Source: Mycobacterium saskatchewanense (GTDB lineage Bacteria > Actinomycetota > Actinomycetes > Mycobacteriales > Mycobacteriaceae). From it: DNA of 64,000 nucleotides. A model generated the notes under the pieces. The model was given only the letters and a program-made list of their open reading frames with translations. It was not told the origin of the DNA and did not search any database. The translations under genes and the position numbers were made by a program. The stretch's first letter is position 1. Each line of letters starts with the position of its first letter. Of the stretch, positions 1-8,957 are shown piece after piece. The stretch covers positions 186,001 through 250,000 of the forward strand of contig NZ_AP022573.1 of NCBI RefSeq assembly GCF_010729105.1. The letters run 5' to 3'.

Positions 1-20
1 AGTCGCTCACCGGGTCGAAC

Positions 21-34
21 TAGAACACGTTATA
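21..34. promoter_or_regulatory. KstR-type operator
   Basis: The 14 bases tagAACacGTTata match the KstR consensus TnnAACnnGTTnnA exactly and sit in a longer imperfect palindrome (about 18-37). KstR is the TetR-family repressor of mycobacterial cholesterol catabolism. The only neighbour inside the window is a decayed gene pointing the same way, so the regulated gene probably starts left of the window. The rest of bases 1-130 shows no gene. The match is direct; the function is inferred. Confidence 0.6.
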
Positions 35-130
35 GTTTTGCGCTTATGGCGCGGGCATACATGCAGGCTAAGGCCACTACTTTTGTGACTTATGGCCCTA
101 GTTAATGCGCTTAATGCAGGTCAGCTCAGC

Positions 131-1047
131 TCAGCCGGAGTCATCGTCTCCTTCGCCGTGTACGAACCTTTCCGGGTGGTGGTAGCTGTTGGTTCTGGGT
201 TGTCCGTGGTCGAGGTGTGGTGGCGGTAGCCATTCGGTTTGGCCGTTGTGTGAGCCCAGTTCCCCGGAGGCAAGCAGGCCGCGCAACCCGGCGAGGAACG
301 CGTCGTGGTTGCGCTGGGCCGCGGATCGGGTGTCGCGCCGCACGGCGTCCTCGTCGGGTGTCGCGTCGACCACCGGGGTTTCGTCGTCGGGGTTGCACGC
401 CCCGGGCGCAGCGAGCCTGGCCAGTACGGCCTCGATGGCGGCCCGCAACTCCGGGGTGACCAGGCCGCTGATGGGTGACATGCCGTCGAAGTCCTGTTTG
501 CCCAGCGTCATTCCGCGTTTGCGGACCCGCTCGGCGTCGCCGAATTGGCCGTCGGGGTGCAGCCAATCCATGATCCGCCGGGCGTACTTGGCCAGCTCGT
601 CGGGTCGGTATCCGGCGGCCTTGCCGGCCAGATCGGCTTCGGCGGCCTGCCGGGTACGTGCCCATCGCCGACGAGTCCCTCGCGTTGCCCGGCGGCGGTC
701 GCGCTCAGCCGCGGCGCCAACGGCTCGCCGGTCAACGCCCGGCGCTCCCCGAGATCCTGGGCTTCCTCGATGCGCCGCCCGGCCTCCGCCTTGGTGATGC
801 GCAGCCGGTCGGCCAGCCCCGAGCGCCACGAGCCGCCCTGCTCCTCGGCGCTGGCCTGCGCCCCGGGCTGATTGATCAACGCGTGCTGGGGCGCGCGCAG
901 CCGGCGGGCCACGCGTTCCAGGCGCTCCAGAGCGCGCAACCGCTCCGGGGTGGTGAGCACGTCGAAAGACAGCTCGCACAGGCGGTTTACGTCGTCATCG
1001 AGCGCGTCGAAGACCTCGACGACGTCCTCACGGCTATTCGCGCCCAT
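131..1047 (-). pseudogene. 13E12 repeat family (DUF222/HNH endonuclease) pseudogene, two deletions
   Basis: The N-terminal DUF222 part begins at an ATG (1045-1047) with the family opening [19 protein letters not shown] and reads in one frame to about base 655. The family sequence then resumes in another frame ([14 protein letters not shown]), missing about 20 residues. It runs to [12 protein letters not shown] and jumps directly at about 238-245 to the family's C-terminal tail [17 protein letters not shown]. The segment that should carry the HNH nuclease motif is gone. Intact members are roughly 450-500 residues and occur in many copies in mycobacteria. With a frameshift and no nuclease centre this copy should be inactive. 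Family assignment rests on recognised motifs. Confidence 0.85.
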
Positions 1048-1232
1048 GCCTCGGAATCTACGAACACCCCCGACAAAAACAGCCGGAATTTGACCATTGA
1101 AGTACAAGTGACACATGGATTACGGAGATCCGACGGCCGCAGCGCCGCCGTCATGCATCCGAGATGCCAGCAGACCCCCGACGCCGGGTATCAGCGCGAC
1201 GCACCAGATCCGATGTTTGCCACACACAGGCC

Positions 1233-2480
1233 CTAGTCGCGCGCGGGCGGGTTCGTCGCGTACACCCACGACAGGAAGCGCGCGACGGCCTCCGCCGACC
1301 GATGCGCCCGCGGGGAACTGAAGATGTCGAAAGCGTGTTGCGCATTGGGCAATTCGGCGTAGGCGACGGGGGACTTCGACACTGCGCGCAGTTCGTCGAC
1401 GAACTCTTGGGCCTCGCCGACCGGGATCAGCGAGTCGTCGCGGCCGTGCAGCACGAAGAAGGGCGGCGCGTCGGCGTGCAGCTGGCGGATCGGCGAGGCG
1501 TCGATGTAGACGTGCCGGTGGGTGGCGTATTTCCTTTTCACGACGAGTCTTTCGAGCAGGCCGATGAATTCCGGGCGGCCCTCGCCGCGCGTGGAGAACC
1601 AGTCGTAACGCCCGTAAACCGGGACCGCGGCGACCACGGAGGTGTCGGCATCCTCGAAGCCCGGCTGGAACTTGGGGTCGCCCGGGGTCAGGGCCGCCAG
1701 CGCGGACAGGTGACCGCCGGCCGAGCCGCCGGTGATCGCGACGAATTCGGGATCACCGCCGTAGCGGGAGATGTTCTCCTTCACCCAGGCCAGCGCCCGC
1801 TTGACGTCGACGATGTGGTCGGGCCAGGTGTGCACGGGGGAGACGCGGTAGCCGATCGACACGCACACCCAGCCGCGGGCGGCCAGGTGGCTCATCAGCG
1901 GATAGGCCTGCGGGCGGCGCATCCCGATCATCCAGGCGCCGCCGGGCACCTGCAGCAGCACCGGGGCCTTGGCGTCGCGCGGCAGGTCGCGGCGGCGCCA
2001 GATGTCGGCGAGGTTGGCGCGGCCGTGCGGCCCGTAGGACACGACGTTGGTTTTCTCGACGTAGCGGCGGCGCGCCACGGTGTTGCTCAGCGGCAGGCTG
2101 CGCCGCCCGCTGCGGGTCGGTTGCGTGGGCAGGTCGGCGATCTCGTTCGCGTAGTCCGGGCCCAGCTGCTCGCGCAGCCCCGCTTCCAGCACGGGCCCCG
2201 GCGTGGTGACGCCGCGGTAGCGGATCAGCCCGAGGATCGCCCACGACGCCACGGTCATGCCCAGCGCGGCCTTGCCCCGCCGCCCGGCGAAGTGCCCCCG
2301 CCGCGCGCGCCGCAGCGCGTCCAGCAGCGAGACGGAGAAGTAGACCCCCGGCACCTCCGACGTCGGCCAACCGAACCAGAACACCAGGACGGTGGTGTAG
2401 CCCTTCCGCGCCAGCGGTCGTAACCCGTTGGCGGCGTTGGCGAGTTCGACCGCGGCGCGGAGCAGTGGCCTCGGGGTCAC
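1233..2480 (-). CDS. lipO: LipO-like alpha/beta hydrolase (carboxylesterase)
   Basis: A 415-residue esterase/lipase of the hormone-sensitive lipase type, orthologous by position and length to M. tuberculosis LipO (Rv1426c). The oxyanion-hole region reads VPGGAW, the nucleophile elbow is GGSAGG (near residue 255), and the acid and base are in HGRDDSLIP and NAQHAFD. A long N-terminal extension with a hydrophobic stretch (TVASWAILGLIRY) precedes the catalytic domain, so membrane association is likely. The GTG start at 2478-2480 overlaps the fadD12 stop in a GTGA, indicating translational coupling in a three-gene lipid operon. The natural substrate is unknown. Confidence 0.88.
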   Translation of the reverse strand: MTPRPLLRAAVELANAANGLRPLARKGYTTVLVFWFGWPTSEVPGVYFSVSLLDALRRARRGHFAGRRGKAALGMTVASWAILGLIRYRGVTTPGPVLEAGLREQLGPDYANEIADLPTQPTRSGRRSLPLSNTVARRRYVEKTNVVSYGPHGRANLADIWRRRDLPRDAKAPVLLQVPGGAWMIGMRRPQAYPLMSHLAARGWVCVSIGYRVSPVHTWPDHIVDVKRALAWVKENISRYGGDPEFVAITGGSAGGHLSALAALTPGDPKFQPGFEDADTSVVAAVPVYGRYDWFSTRGEGRPEFIGLLERLVVKRKYATHRHVYIDASPIRQLHADAPPFFVLHGRDDSLIPVGEAQEFVDELRAVSKSPVAYAELPNAQHAFDIFSSPRAHRSAEAVARFLSWVYATNPPARD

Positions 2481-4099
2481 GAGCCGCTCACATTGGCCTG
2501 CAGCTCGTTGCGCAGGATCTTGCCGGTGCTGCCGCGGGGGAGTTCGTCGAGGATGGCGATCTCGCGCGGCACCTTGTAGTTGGCCAGGTTCTCGCGCACG
2601 TGTTGTTTGAGGGAGTCGACGGTCGCCGAAGCGCCCGGGCTCAACACCACGAACGCCGCCAGCCGCTGGCCGTACTGCTCGTCGTCCACGCCGATCACCG
2701 CGGCCTCCGCCACGTCGGGGTGCGCGGCCAGGGTCTTCTCCACCTCGATGGGGTAGACGTTCTCGCCGCCGGAGACGATCATCTCGTCGTCGCGGCCGAC
2801 GACGAACAAGCGGCCGTCTTCGTCGAGGTAACCGACGTCGCCCGACGACATGAAGCCGGCGTGGAAGTCTTTGGTGGCGCCCGAGGTGTAGCCGTCGAAC
2901 TGGGTGTCGTTGCGCACGTAGATGGTGCCGACCTCGCCGGTCGGCAACTCGTGAAAGTCCTTGTCCAGGATGCGGATCTCGGTTCCGCCGGCCGGCCGGC
3001 CCGCGGTGTCGGGCGCGGCACGCAGGTCCTCCGGGGTGGCGGTGGCGATCATGCCCGCCTCGGTGGCGTTGTAGTTGTTGTAGATGACGTCGCCGAACTC
3101 GTCCATGAACTTGATGACGACATCGGGACGCATCCGTGACCCGGAGGCGGCGGCGAACCGCAATGACTTGCAGCTGTACCGCTTTCGGACCTCGTCGGGC
3201 AGTTCCATGATGCGGTCGAACATCACCGGGACGACGGCGAGGCCCGTCGCCCGGTGCCGGTCGACGAGGTCCAGGGTCGCCTCCGGGTCGAACTTGCGCC
3301 GGGTGATCACCGTGCAGGCCATGGACGCGGCGAAGATCAGCTGCGAAAAGCCCCAGGCGTGGAACATCGGGGCCACGATCACGACGGGCTCCTCGGTGCG
3401 CCACGGCGTGCGGTCCAGGATCGCCTTGAGCGTGCCCACCCCGGCATTGCCGCCAGACTGGTTGGCCCCCTTGGGGCTTCCTGTCGTACCGGAGGTGAGC
3501 AGGATCATCTTGCCCTTGCGGCCGGCGCGTTCCGGCCGTTGCCCGAGGTGCTCCTTGATGAGCCGCTCCACCGTCACTTCGTGCTGATCGTTGGCCCAGG
3601 CCACGATGCGGGTGGCGTCGGGCTTGTCGGCGAGTGCGCGCTCCACCGTCTCGGTGAACTCCTCGTCGTAGATGACCGTGTCCACGCCCTCGCGATTCAC
3701 CACGTCGGCCAGCGCCGGCCCGGCGAACGACGTGTTGAGCAGGACGACGTCGGAACCGATCCGGTTGGCGGCCACCACCGCCTCCACGAAACCGCGGTGG
3801 TTGCGGCACATGACGCCGACCGCGTTCGGTTGGCCCGCAGGCGATTTCTGCAGCGCGGCGGCCAGCGCGTCGATGCGCTCGTCCAGCTCGCGCCAGGTGA
3901 GCGTGCCGAGTTCGTCGACCAGGGCCGGCCGGTCGGGGCAGCGCTGCGCCGCGCTGGCGAAGCCGACGGTCATGCCCAGCCCCTCGCGGCGCATGGCCGC
4001 GGCGATCTTGAGATAGCGGTCGGGCCGCATCGGCGCCAGCACGCCCGCGCGCCTCAAGGTGGTGATGAGCCCGACGGCCTCACTGATACGGGATGCCAT
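2477..4099 (-). CDS. fadD12: Fatty-acid-CoA ligase FadD12
   Basis: A 540-residue ANL-superfamily acyl-activating enzyme. The AMP-binding P-loop LTSGTTGSPKGA is at residues 201-212, followed by the YNNYNATEAG motif, the hinge-region SSGDVGYLDEDGRLFVVGR, and the C-terminal GSTGKILRNEL with the adenylation lysine. It would convert a fatty acid, ATP and CoA to acyl-CoA. It starts 3 bases after the stop of the acyltransferase gene and overlaps lipO downstream. Released fatty acids (LipO), their activation (FadD12) and transfer to an acceptor (acyltransferase) make a plausible lipid-remodelling unit. Chain-length specificity cannot be read from the sequence. Confidence 0.9.
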   Translation of the reverse strand: MASRISEAVGLITTLRRAGVLAPMRPDRYLKIAAAMRREGLGMTVGFASAAQRCPDRPALVDELGTLTWRELDERIDALAAALQKSPAGQPNAVGVMCRNHRGFVEAVVAANRIGSDVVLLNTSFAGPALADVVNREGVDTVIYDEEFTETVERALADKPDATRIVAWANDQHEVTVERLIKEHLGQRPERAGRKGKMILLTSGTTGSPKGANQSGGNAGVGTLKAILDRTPWRTEEPVVIVAPMFHAWGFSQLIFAASMACTVITRRKFDPEATLDLVDRHRATGLAVVPVMFDRIMELPDEVRKRYSCKSLRFAAASGSRMRPDVVIKFMDEFGDVIYNNYNATEAGMIATATPEDLRAAPDTAGRPAGGTEIRILDKDFHELPTGEVGTIYVRNDTQFDGYTSGATKDFHAGFMSSGDVGYLDEDGRLFVVGRDDEMIVSGGENVYPIEVEKTLAAHPDVAEAAVIGVDDEQYGQRLAAFVVLSPGASATVDSLKQHVRENLANYKVPREIAILDELPRGSTGKILRNELQANVSGS

Positions 4100-4102
4100 G
4101 TG

Positions 4103-4903
4103 TCAGCCCAGGATCGGGAAGCGGCGCTTGGCGGCCAGCTCGTTGAGGGCCTGCTGCATCACCGACCGCACATGCGCGTCGACCTCGTCGACGTCCGGTT
4201 CGTCACCGAAGCGCGCGATGTCGATCGGTTCCAGCACCTGCGTCACGATCTTGGTGGGCAACGGCACGTTGGGCGGGATCACGGCGCTGAAGCCGAAGGG
4301 GAAGCCGAACGAGAGCGGCAGGATCGCGCTGCGCAGCAGGCGCTTCACCCCGAGCCGCTCGGCGAGCCAGGTGCCGCGGGACAGGTAGAGCTGGGTCTCC
4401 TGCCCGCCGATCGACACCGCGGGCACGATCGGCACGCCGGCCTCGATCGCGGTCTTGACGTATCCCTTGCGGCCATTGAAGTCGATGACGTTCTCGGCGA
4501 GGGTGGGCCGATAGGCGTCGTAGTCGCCGCCGGGAAAGACGATGACCACGCCGCCGGACCGGAGCGCCCGGGCCGCGTTCTCCCGGTTGGCGCGGATGTA
4601 CCCAGTGCGCCGGAAGAGCTGCGCGGTGGGGCCCGTCATCAGGATGTCGTGACTCAGCGTGTACACCGGCCGGCCGTAGCCGAACTTCTCGTAGAAGTGG
4701 GCGCTGAAGATCGGCACGTCCATCGGGAACATGCCGCCCGAATGGTTGCCGACGACCAGCGCCCCCCCGGGCGGAAACGATTCCAGCCCACGCACCTCCG
4801 AACGGAAGTAGGTCTTCAAGACCGGGCGCATCACGGCCATCAGGCGTTGGGTCAGGCCGGGGTCGAATTTGTCGATGTCTCCGGTGTCTGGCGTGTCGCT
4901 CAC
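4103..4903 (-). CDS. Lysophospholipid-type acyltransferase (PlsC family)
   Basis: A 266-residue protein with the acyltransferase block I motif NHSGGMFPMD (NHx6D, residues 53-62) and downstream FPGGDYDAYRP, typical of glycerolipid acyltransferases using acyl-CoA or acyl-ACP. It corresponds to Rv1428c. The GTG start (4901-4903) is preferred over an in-frame ATG 33 bases upstream because AGGGGAGG lies about 5 bases before it. It is the first gene of the lipid operon. The upstream region contains a perfect 12-bp inverted repeat that may be its operator. The acceptor substrate is not determined. Confidence 0.8.
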   Translation of the reverse strand: MSDTPDTGDIDKFDPGLTQRLMAVMRPVLKTYFRSEVRGLESFPPGGALVVGNHSGGMFPMDVPIFSAHFYEKFGYGRPVYTLSHDILMTGPTAQLFRRTGYIRANRENAARALRSGGVVIVFPGGDYDAYRPTLAENVIDFNGRKGYVKTAIEAGVPIVPAVSIGGQETQLYLSRGTWLAERLGVKRLLRSAILPLSFGFPFGFSAVIPPNVPLPTKIVTQVLEPIDIARFGDEPDVDEVDAHVRSVMQQALNELAAKRRFPILG

Positions 4904-4974
4904 GGTCCTCCCCTTGAGGCTCCGGCGCCGCCGCATTGCCGCGCCGAGTCACTCGATGTTAGCCAGCAACACCG

Positions 4975-5004
4975 TCGCCGAGACGGTTGACCCCGTCTCG
5001 GCGA
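4975..5004. promoter_or_regulatory. Operator-like perfect inverted repeat
   Basis: TCGCCGAGACGG and CCGTCTCGGCGA form perfect 12-base arms around a 6-base spacer. It lies between the divergent acyltransferase operon (start 4903) and the small gene starting at 5077, a position suited to a repressor operator. No T-tract follows it, which argues against a terminator. The right arm CCGTCTCGGCGA recurs at 43965-43976 between fadE15 and trxA. Confidence 0.5.
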
Positions 5005-5076
5005 ACCATATGGTGCCGGTCCGGCCCGAGCGTTATTGTTACCAAGCCCGACGCGCGGCTGGAGTGAGGAGAACCG

Positions 5077-5520
5077 ATGGAACTCGCAGGTTTGACTCAC
5101 GAGCACAGCGCCCGATCGGGTGTCGCACGCAGGGCCAATGCCGGTTGCGAGCGGCCCGCGCTCGGGCCCCACCCCGTCATCGTCCGCCCGGAGCCCGGCC
5201 ACACCGCGTCTCCCGCGGACTTGTCATCGGACGATGCCGCCGCGGCCGACGCGGCCGATCGTTTGCAGGCCGACTATTTCCTGCGGCTGCTCGCCCAGAA
5301 TCGCCGCCTCATCGACCACCGGATCGACGAATACCGCAAGGCGATCGCCGCGGCCGACATCAAGGGCGACGCCGAGGGCGCCCGCACGTTCCGCCGCCTG
5401 GCGCTGGGCGAGGAGCGGGACCGGCAGACCGTCGACGGCCTGATCGACCGGCTGCGCCGGCGATTTCCCCGCGGGGACGGCGGCCCGCTCGCGCGCCGGG
5501 CGGTGTCCGCGGTTCGGTGA
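5077..5520 (+). CDS. Conserved hypothetical helical protein
   Basis: A 147-residue protein I cannot assign. The first 60 residues are low-complexity and probably disordered. Residues 65-140 are charged and helical (DRLQADYFLRLLAQNRRL, then EERDRQTVDGLIDRLRRRF), like a short helical hairpin or coiled coil. The ATG has a good ribosome site (GAGGAG, about 6 bases upstream), and the frame shows typical mycobacterial third-position GC, so the gene is probably real. It has no signal peptide or membrane segment. It stands alone between the divergent palindrome and the DUF3556 gene. Confidence 0.6.
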   Translation: MELAGLTHEHSARSGVARRANAGCERPALGPHPVIVRPEPGHTASPADLSSDDAAAADAADRLQADYFLRLLAQNRRLIDHRIDEYRKAIAAADIKGDAEGARTFRRLALGEERDRQTVDGLIDRLRRRFPRGDGGPLARRAVSAVR

Positions 5521-5595
5521 CCGTCCCGGGCCGCCGCCGTTGCGGTGCGGCTAAGTTGGACTGGCGAACTGGTTTCTCACTGGAGCGAGGCCACC

Positions 5596-7377
5596 ATGGG
5601 ATTCATGTCACCGGAGCTACCGGACGTCGACCCTGACACCTGGCCCACCCTGCCGCGGGCCACGCGGCTGCGGGTGGTGACGCGGCACTGGGCCGAGCAC
5701 GGCTTCGGGACACCGTATGCGGTGTACCTCCTCTATCTGCTCAAGATCGGCCTCTATGTCGCGGTGCCCGCGGCGATCATCTCGCTGACCCCCGGCCTCG
5801 GCGGGCTGGCCCACATCGCCGACTGGTGGACGCAGCCGATCGTGTACCAGAAGGTCATCGTCTTCACGCTGCTGTTCGAGGTCCTCGGGTTGGGCTGCGG
5901 CTCCGGACCCCTGACGGGGCGGTTCATGCCCCCGATCGGCGGCGTCCTGTACTGGTTGCGGCCCAACACGATTCGGCTGCCCGCCTGGCCCGGGAAGGTT
6001 CCGTTCACCGCCGGGGACACCCGCACCGTTGTGGACGTCGCGCTGTACGCGATCGTGCTGGCCGGCGGGGTGTGGGCGCTGCTGTCGCCTGGTCGGGGCG
6101 GGCCCGTCACGGCGGCGGGGGACGTCGGCCTGATCGACCCCGTCCGGGTCATCCCGACGATCGTCGCCCTCGCGCTGCTGGGCCTGCGCGACAAGACGAT
6201 CTTCCTGGCCGCGCGCGGCGAACACTACTGGTTGAAGCTGTTCGTGTTCTTCTTCCCGTTCACCGACCAGATCGCGGCCTACAAGATCATCATGTTGTGC
6301 CTGTGGTGGGGGGCGGCGACGTCCAAGCTCAACCACCACTTCCCGTACGTCGTCGCGGTGATGACGAGCAACAACGCGCTGCTGCGACCCCGGCTGTTCA
6401 ACCCGATCAAGCGCATGCTCTACCGGGACCACGTCAACGACCTGCGCCCCTCCTGGTTGCCGAAGCTGATGGCGCACGTCGGCGGCACCACCGCCGAATT
6501 CGTGGTGCCGACGGTGCTGGTCTTCTTCGCCGGCGATCACCCGTGGCGGTGGTTCCTCATCGCGTTCATGGTGGTCTTCCACCTCAACATCATTTCCAAC
6601 CTGCCGATGGGTGTCCCATTGGAGTGGAACGTCTTCTTCATCTTCTCGCTGTTCTATCTGTTCGGGCACTACGGCTCGATCCGCGCGACGGACCTGCACT
6701 CGCCCCTGCTGCTCGCGCTGGTGATCGTCGCGGTCGCCATTGTCATCGCGGGAAACATGTTCCCCGAGAAGATTTCGTTTCTTCCCGCCATGCGCTACTA
6801 CGCCGGCAACTGGGCCACCAGCGTGTGGTGCTTCCGCGCGGGGGCCGAAGAGAAGATCGACGCCGACGTCGTCAAGAGCTCCGCGCTGGTCGTCAACCAG
6901 CTGGCCCGGCTCTACGACCCGCAGACCGCGGAGATCATGGCCGACAAGACGGCCGCGTTCCGCGCGATGCACGCGCACGGCCGGGCGCTCAACGCCCTGC
7001 TGCCCCGCGCGGTCGACGACGAGGCGGACTACAAGATCCGGGAGGGCGAGATCGTCGCCGGGCCCCTGGTCGGCTGGAACTTCGGTGAGGGCCATCTGCA
7101 CAATGAGCAACTCCTCGAAGCGGTGCAACGGCGGTGCCACTTCGAGGACGGCGACGTCCGCGTCATCGTCCTCGAGGGCCAGCCGATCCACATCCAGCGC
7201 CAGTGGTACCGCATCCTCGACGCCGAGGCCGGCGTCATCGAGAGGGGATACATCGACGTCAAGGACATGCTGACCCGGCAACCGTGGCCCGAACCGGGCG
7301 ACGAGTTACCGGTCCACGCCACGGCCACCGGCGACGCGCACCCGCGATCGCCGCGGGCGCAACGTAGCCCGCGTTGA
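5596..7377 (+). CDS. DUF3556 family multipass membrane protein
   Basis: A 593-residue integral membrane protein matching Rv1431 in position and approximate size. Hydrophobic segments begin at residue ~35 (TPYAVYLLYLLKIGLYVAVPA) and recur to about residue 420, perhaps 9-10 helices. A soluble C-terminal domain follows (DADVVKSSALVVNQLARLYD onward). The ATG at 5596 is chosen over an upstream in-frame start because GAGCGAGG precedes it. It overlaps the next gene by 4 bases (TTGA), so the membrane protein and the FAD oxidoreductase are probably made together. No biochemical function is established that I know of. Confidence 0.8.
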   Translation: MGFMSPELPDVDPDTWPTLPRATRLRVVTRHWAEHGFGTPYAVYLLYLLKIGLYVAVPAAIISLTPGLGGLAHIADWWTQPIVYQKVIVFTLLFEVLGLGCGSGPLTGRFMPPIGGVLYWLRPNTIRLPAWPGKVPFTAGDTRTVVDVALYAIVLAGGVWALLSPGRGGPVTAAGDVGLIDPVRVIPTIVALALLGLRDKTIFLAARGEHYWLKLFVFFFPFTDQIAAYKIIMLCLWWGAATSKLNHHFPYVVAVMTSNNALLRPRLFNPIKRMLYRDHVNDLRPSWLPKLMAHVGGTTAEFVVPTVLVFFAGDHPWRWFLIAFMVVFHLNIISNLPMGVPLEWNVFFIFSLFYLFGHYGSIRATDLHSPLLLALVIVAVAIVIAGNMFPEKISFLPAMRYYAGNWATSVWCFRAGAEEKIDADVVKSSALVVNQLARLYDPQTAEIMADKTAAFRAMHAHGRALNALLPRAVDDEADYKIREGEIVAGPLVGWNFGEGHLHNEQLLEAVQRRCHFEDGDVRVIVLEGQPIHIQRQWYRILDAEAGVIERGYIDVKDMLTRQPWPEPGDELPVHATATGDAHPRSPRAQRSPR

Positions 7378-8801
7378 CTACCGCGGTCGTCGTCGGCGCC
7401 GGGCCCAACGGCCTGGCCGCGGCCATTCACCTCGCCCGGCAGGGCGTCGACGTCCAGGTGCTCGAGGCGCGCGACACGATCGGCGGGGGAGCGCGCTCGG
7501 GCGAGCTCACCGTCCCCGGCGTCATCCACGACCACTGCTCGGCGGCGCACCCGATGGGCGTGGGTTCGCCGTTCTGGAAGGAGATCGACCTCCAGCGCTA
7601 CGGGCTGGTGTGGAAGTGGCCCGAGATCGACTGTGCGCACCCGCTCGACGATGGGTCCGCCGGCGTGCTGTATCGGTCCGTGGAGGAGACCGCGGCCCGG
7701 ATGGGGCCGGACGGCGCGCGGTGGCGGGCCGCCGTGGGGGACCTGGCGGCGGGATTCGACGCTCTGGCCGAAGACCTGCTTCGGCCGGTCCTGCACGTTC
7801 CGCGGCACCCGATCCGGCTCGCCGCGTTGGGGCCGCGGGCGGTGCTGCCGGCCACCGTGATGGCCCGCTGGTTTCGCACCGAGCAGGCGCGCGCGGTGTT
7901 CGGAGGCGCTGCGGCGCATATCTTCACGAGGTTGGACCGGCCGCTGACGGCGTCGCTCGGCCTGATGTTCCTGGGTGGCGGGCACCGCTACGGGTGGGCC
8001 GTCGCCGAGGGGGGATCGGGATCAATCACCGGTGCCCTCGGCAAGGCCCTCGAGGAACACGGCGGCACGGTGACCACGGGAGTCACCGTCACCGGGCGCA
8101 AGGACATCCCCGACGCCGACCTCGTCATGCTCGATCTCAGTCCCGCCGCGGCGCTGCGGATCTACGGCGACGCGATGCCCGCCCTCATCAAGCGGTCCTA
8201 CCGCCGCTACCGCGAAGGGTCGTCGGCCTTCAAGGTCGACTTCGCCATCGAGGGCCATATTCCCTGGACGAACCCGGACTGCGGCCGTGCCGGCACCGTG
8301 CACCTCGGCGGCAGGTTCGCCGAGGTCGCCGGTACGGAACGTCAACGGGCCCAAGGCAAGATGGCCGAGCGGCCGTTCGTGCTCGTCGGGCAGCAGTACC
8401 TGGCCGACCCGTCGCGCTCGGCGGGGAACATCAACCCGATCTGGGCGTACGCGCACGTGCCGTTCGGCTACACCGGAGATGCCACCGTCGCCGTCGTGGA
8501 CCAGATCGAGCGGTTTGCGCCGGGTTTCCGCGACCGCGTGGTGGCGACCGTCAGCAGGGGCACCGCCGACCTGGAGGCGTACAACCCCAACTTCATCGGC
8601 GGGGACATCATCGGCGGCGCCAACGACCGGTTGCAGGTCCTCTTCCGCCCCCGGATCGCCGTCAACCCGTACACGCTCGGCGTGCCGGGTGTCTATCTGT
8701 GTTCGCAGTCCGCACCGCCCGGCGCGGGCATTCACGGGTTGTGTGGCTACTACGCCGCCGAGTCCGCGTTACGGTGGCTGCGCAAGCGCGGCGACCGCTG
8801 A
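7374..8801 (+). CDS. FAD-dependent oxidoreductase, phytoene desaturase-like
   Basis: A 475-residue flavoprotein with an N-terminal dinucleotide fold VVGAGPNGLAAAIHLA (residues 6-21) and the trailing LEARDTIGGGARSGEL, as in phytoene dehydrogenase/amine oxidase-type enzymes. The C-terminal GVYLCSQSAPPGAGIHGLCG is the second FAD-contact region. It matches Rv1432. It starts at a TTG overlapping the stop of the DUF3556 gene, so translation is coupled. The substrate is unknown; lipid or isoprenoid dehydrogenation is a guess from the fold only. Confidence 0.82.
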   Translation: MTTAVVVGAGPNGLAAAIHLARQGVDVQVLEARDTIGGGARSGELTVPGVIHDHCSAAHPMGVGSPFWKEIDLQRYGLVWKWPEIDCAHPLDDGSAGVLYRSVEETAARMGPDGARWRAAVGDLAAGFDALAEDLLRPVLHVPRHPIRLAALGPRAVLPATVMARWFRTEQARAVFGGAAAHIFTRLDRPLTASLGLMFLGGGHRYGWAVAEGGSGSITGALGKALEEHGGTVTTGVTVTGRKDIPDADLVMLDLSPAAALRIYGDAMPALIKRSYRRYREGSSAFKVDFAIEGHIPWTNPDCGRAGTVHLGGRFAEVAGTERQRAQGKMAERPFVLVGQQYLADPSRSAGNINPIWAYAHVPFGYTGDATVAVVDQIERFAPGFRDRVVATVSRGTADLEAYNPNFIGGDIIGGANDRLQVLFRPRIAVNPYTLGVPGVYLCSQSAPPGAGIHGLCGYYAAESALRWLRKRGDR

Positions 8802-8957
8802 CGTCACCGTACCGCCGGTCCAAACGGCCGTGGCCGAACCGTGACGCACCCTTGACCGAATTGCTAACGCGCCCTTTGAGTTCCGCAGGTCACGCCCCCA
8901 TACCATCACTATTGCAACGATGTCAGTTAACGACGTCAGTAAACAGGAATTGGGGCC

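Noticed and set aside
1233..3809. Apparent 858-residue fusion including LipO
   Set aside because: The N-terminal half is a shadow of fadD12. LipO starts at the GTG overlapping the fadD12 stop.
3254..4990. 578-codon plus-strand frame antisense to fadD12 and the acyltransferase
   Set aside because: Same shadow effect; no recognisable motif and no ribosome site.
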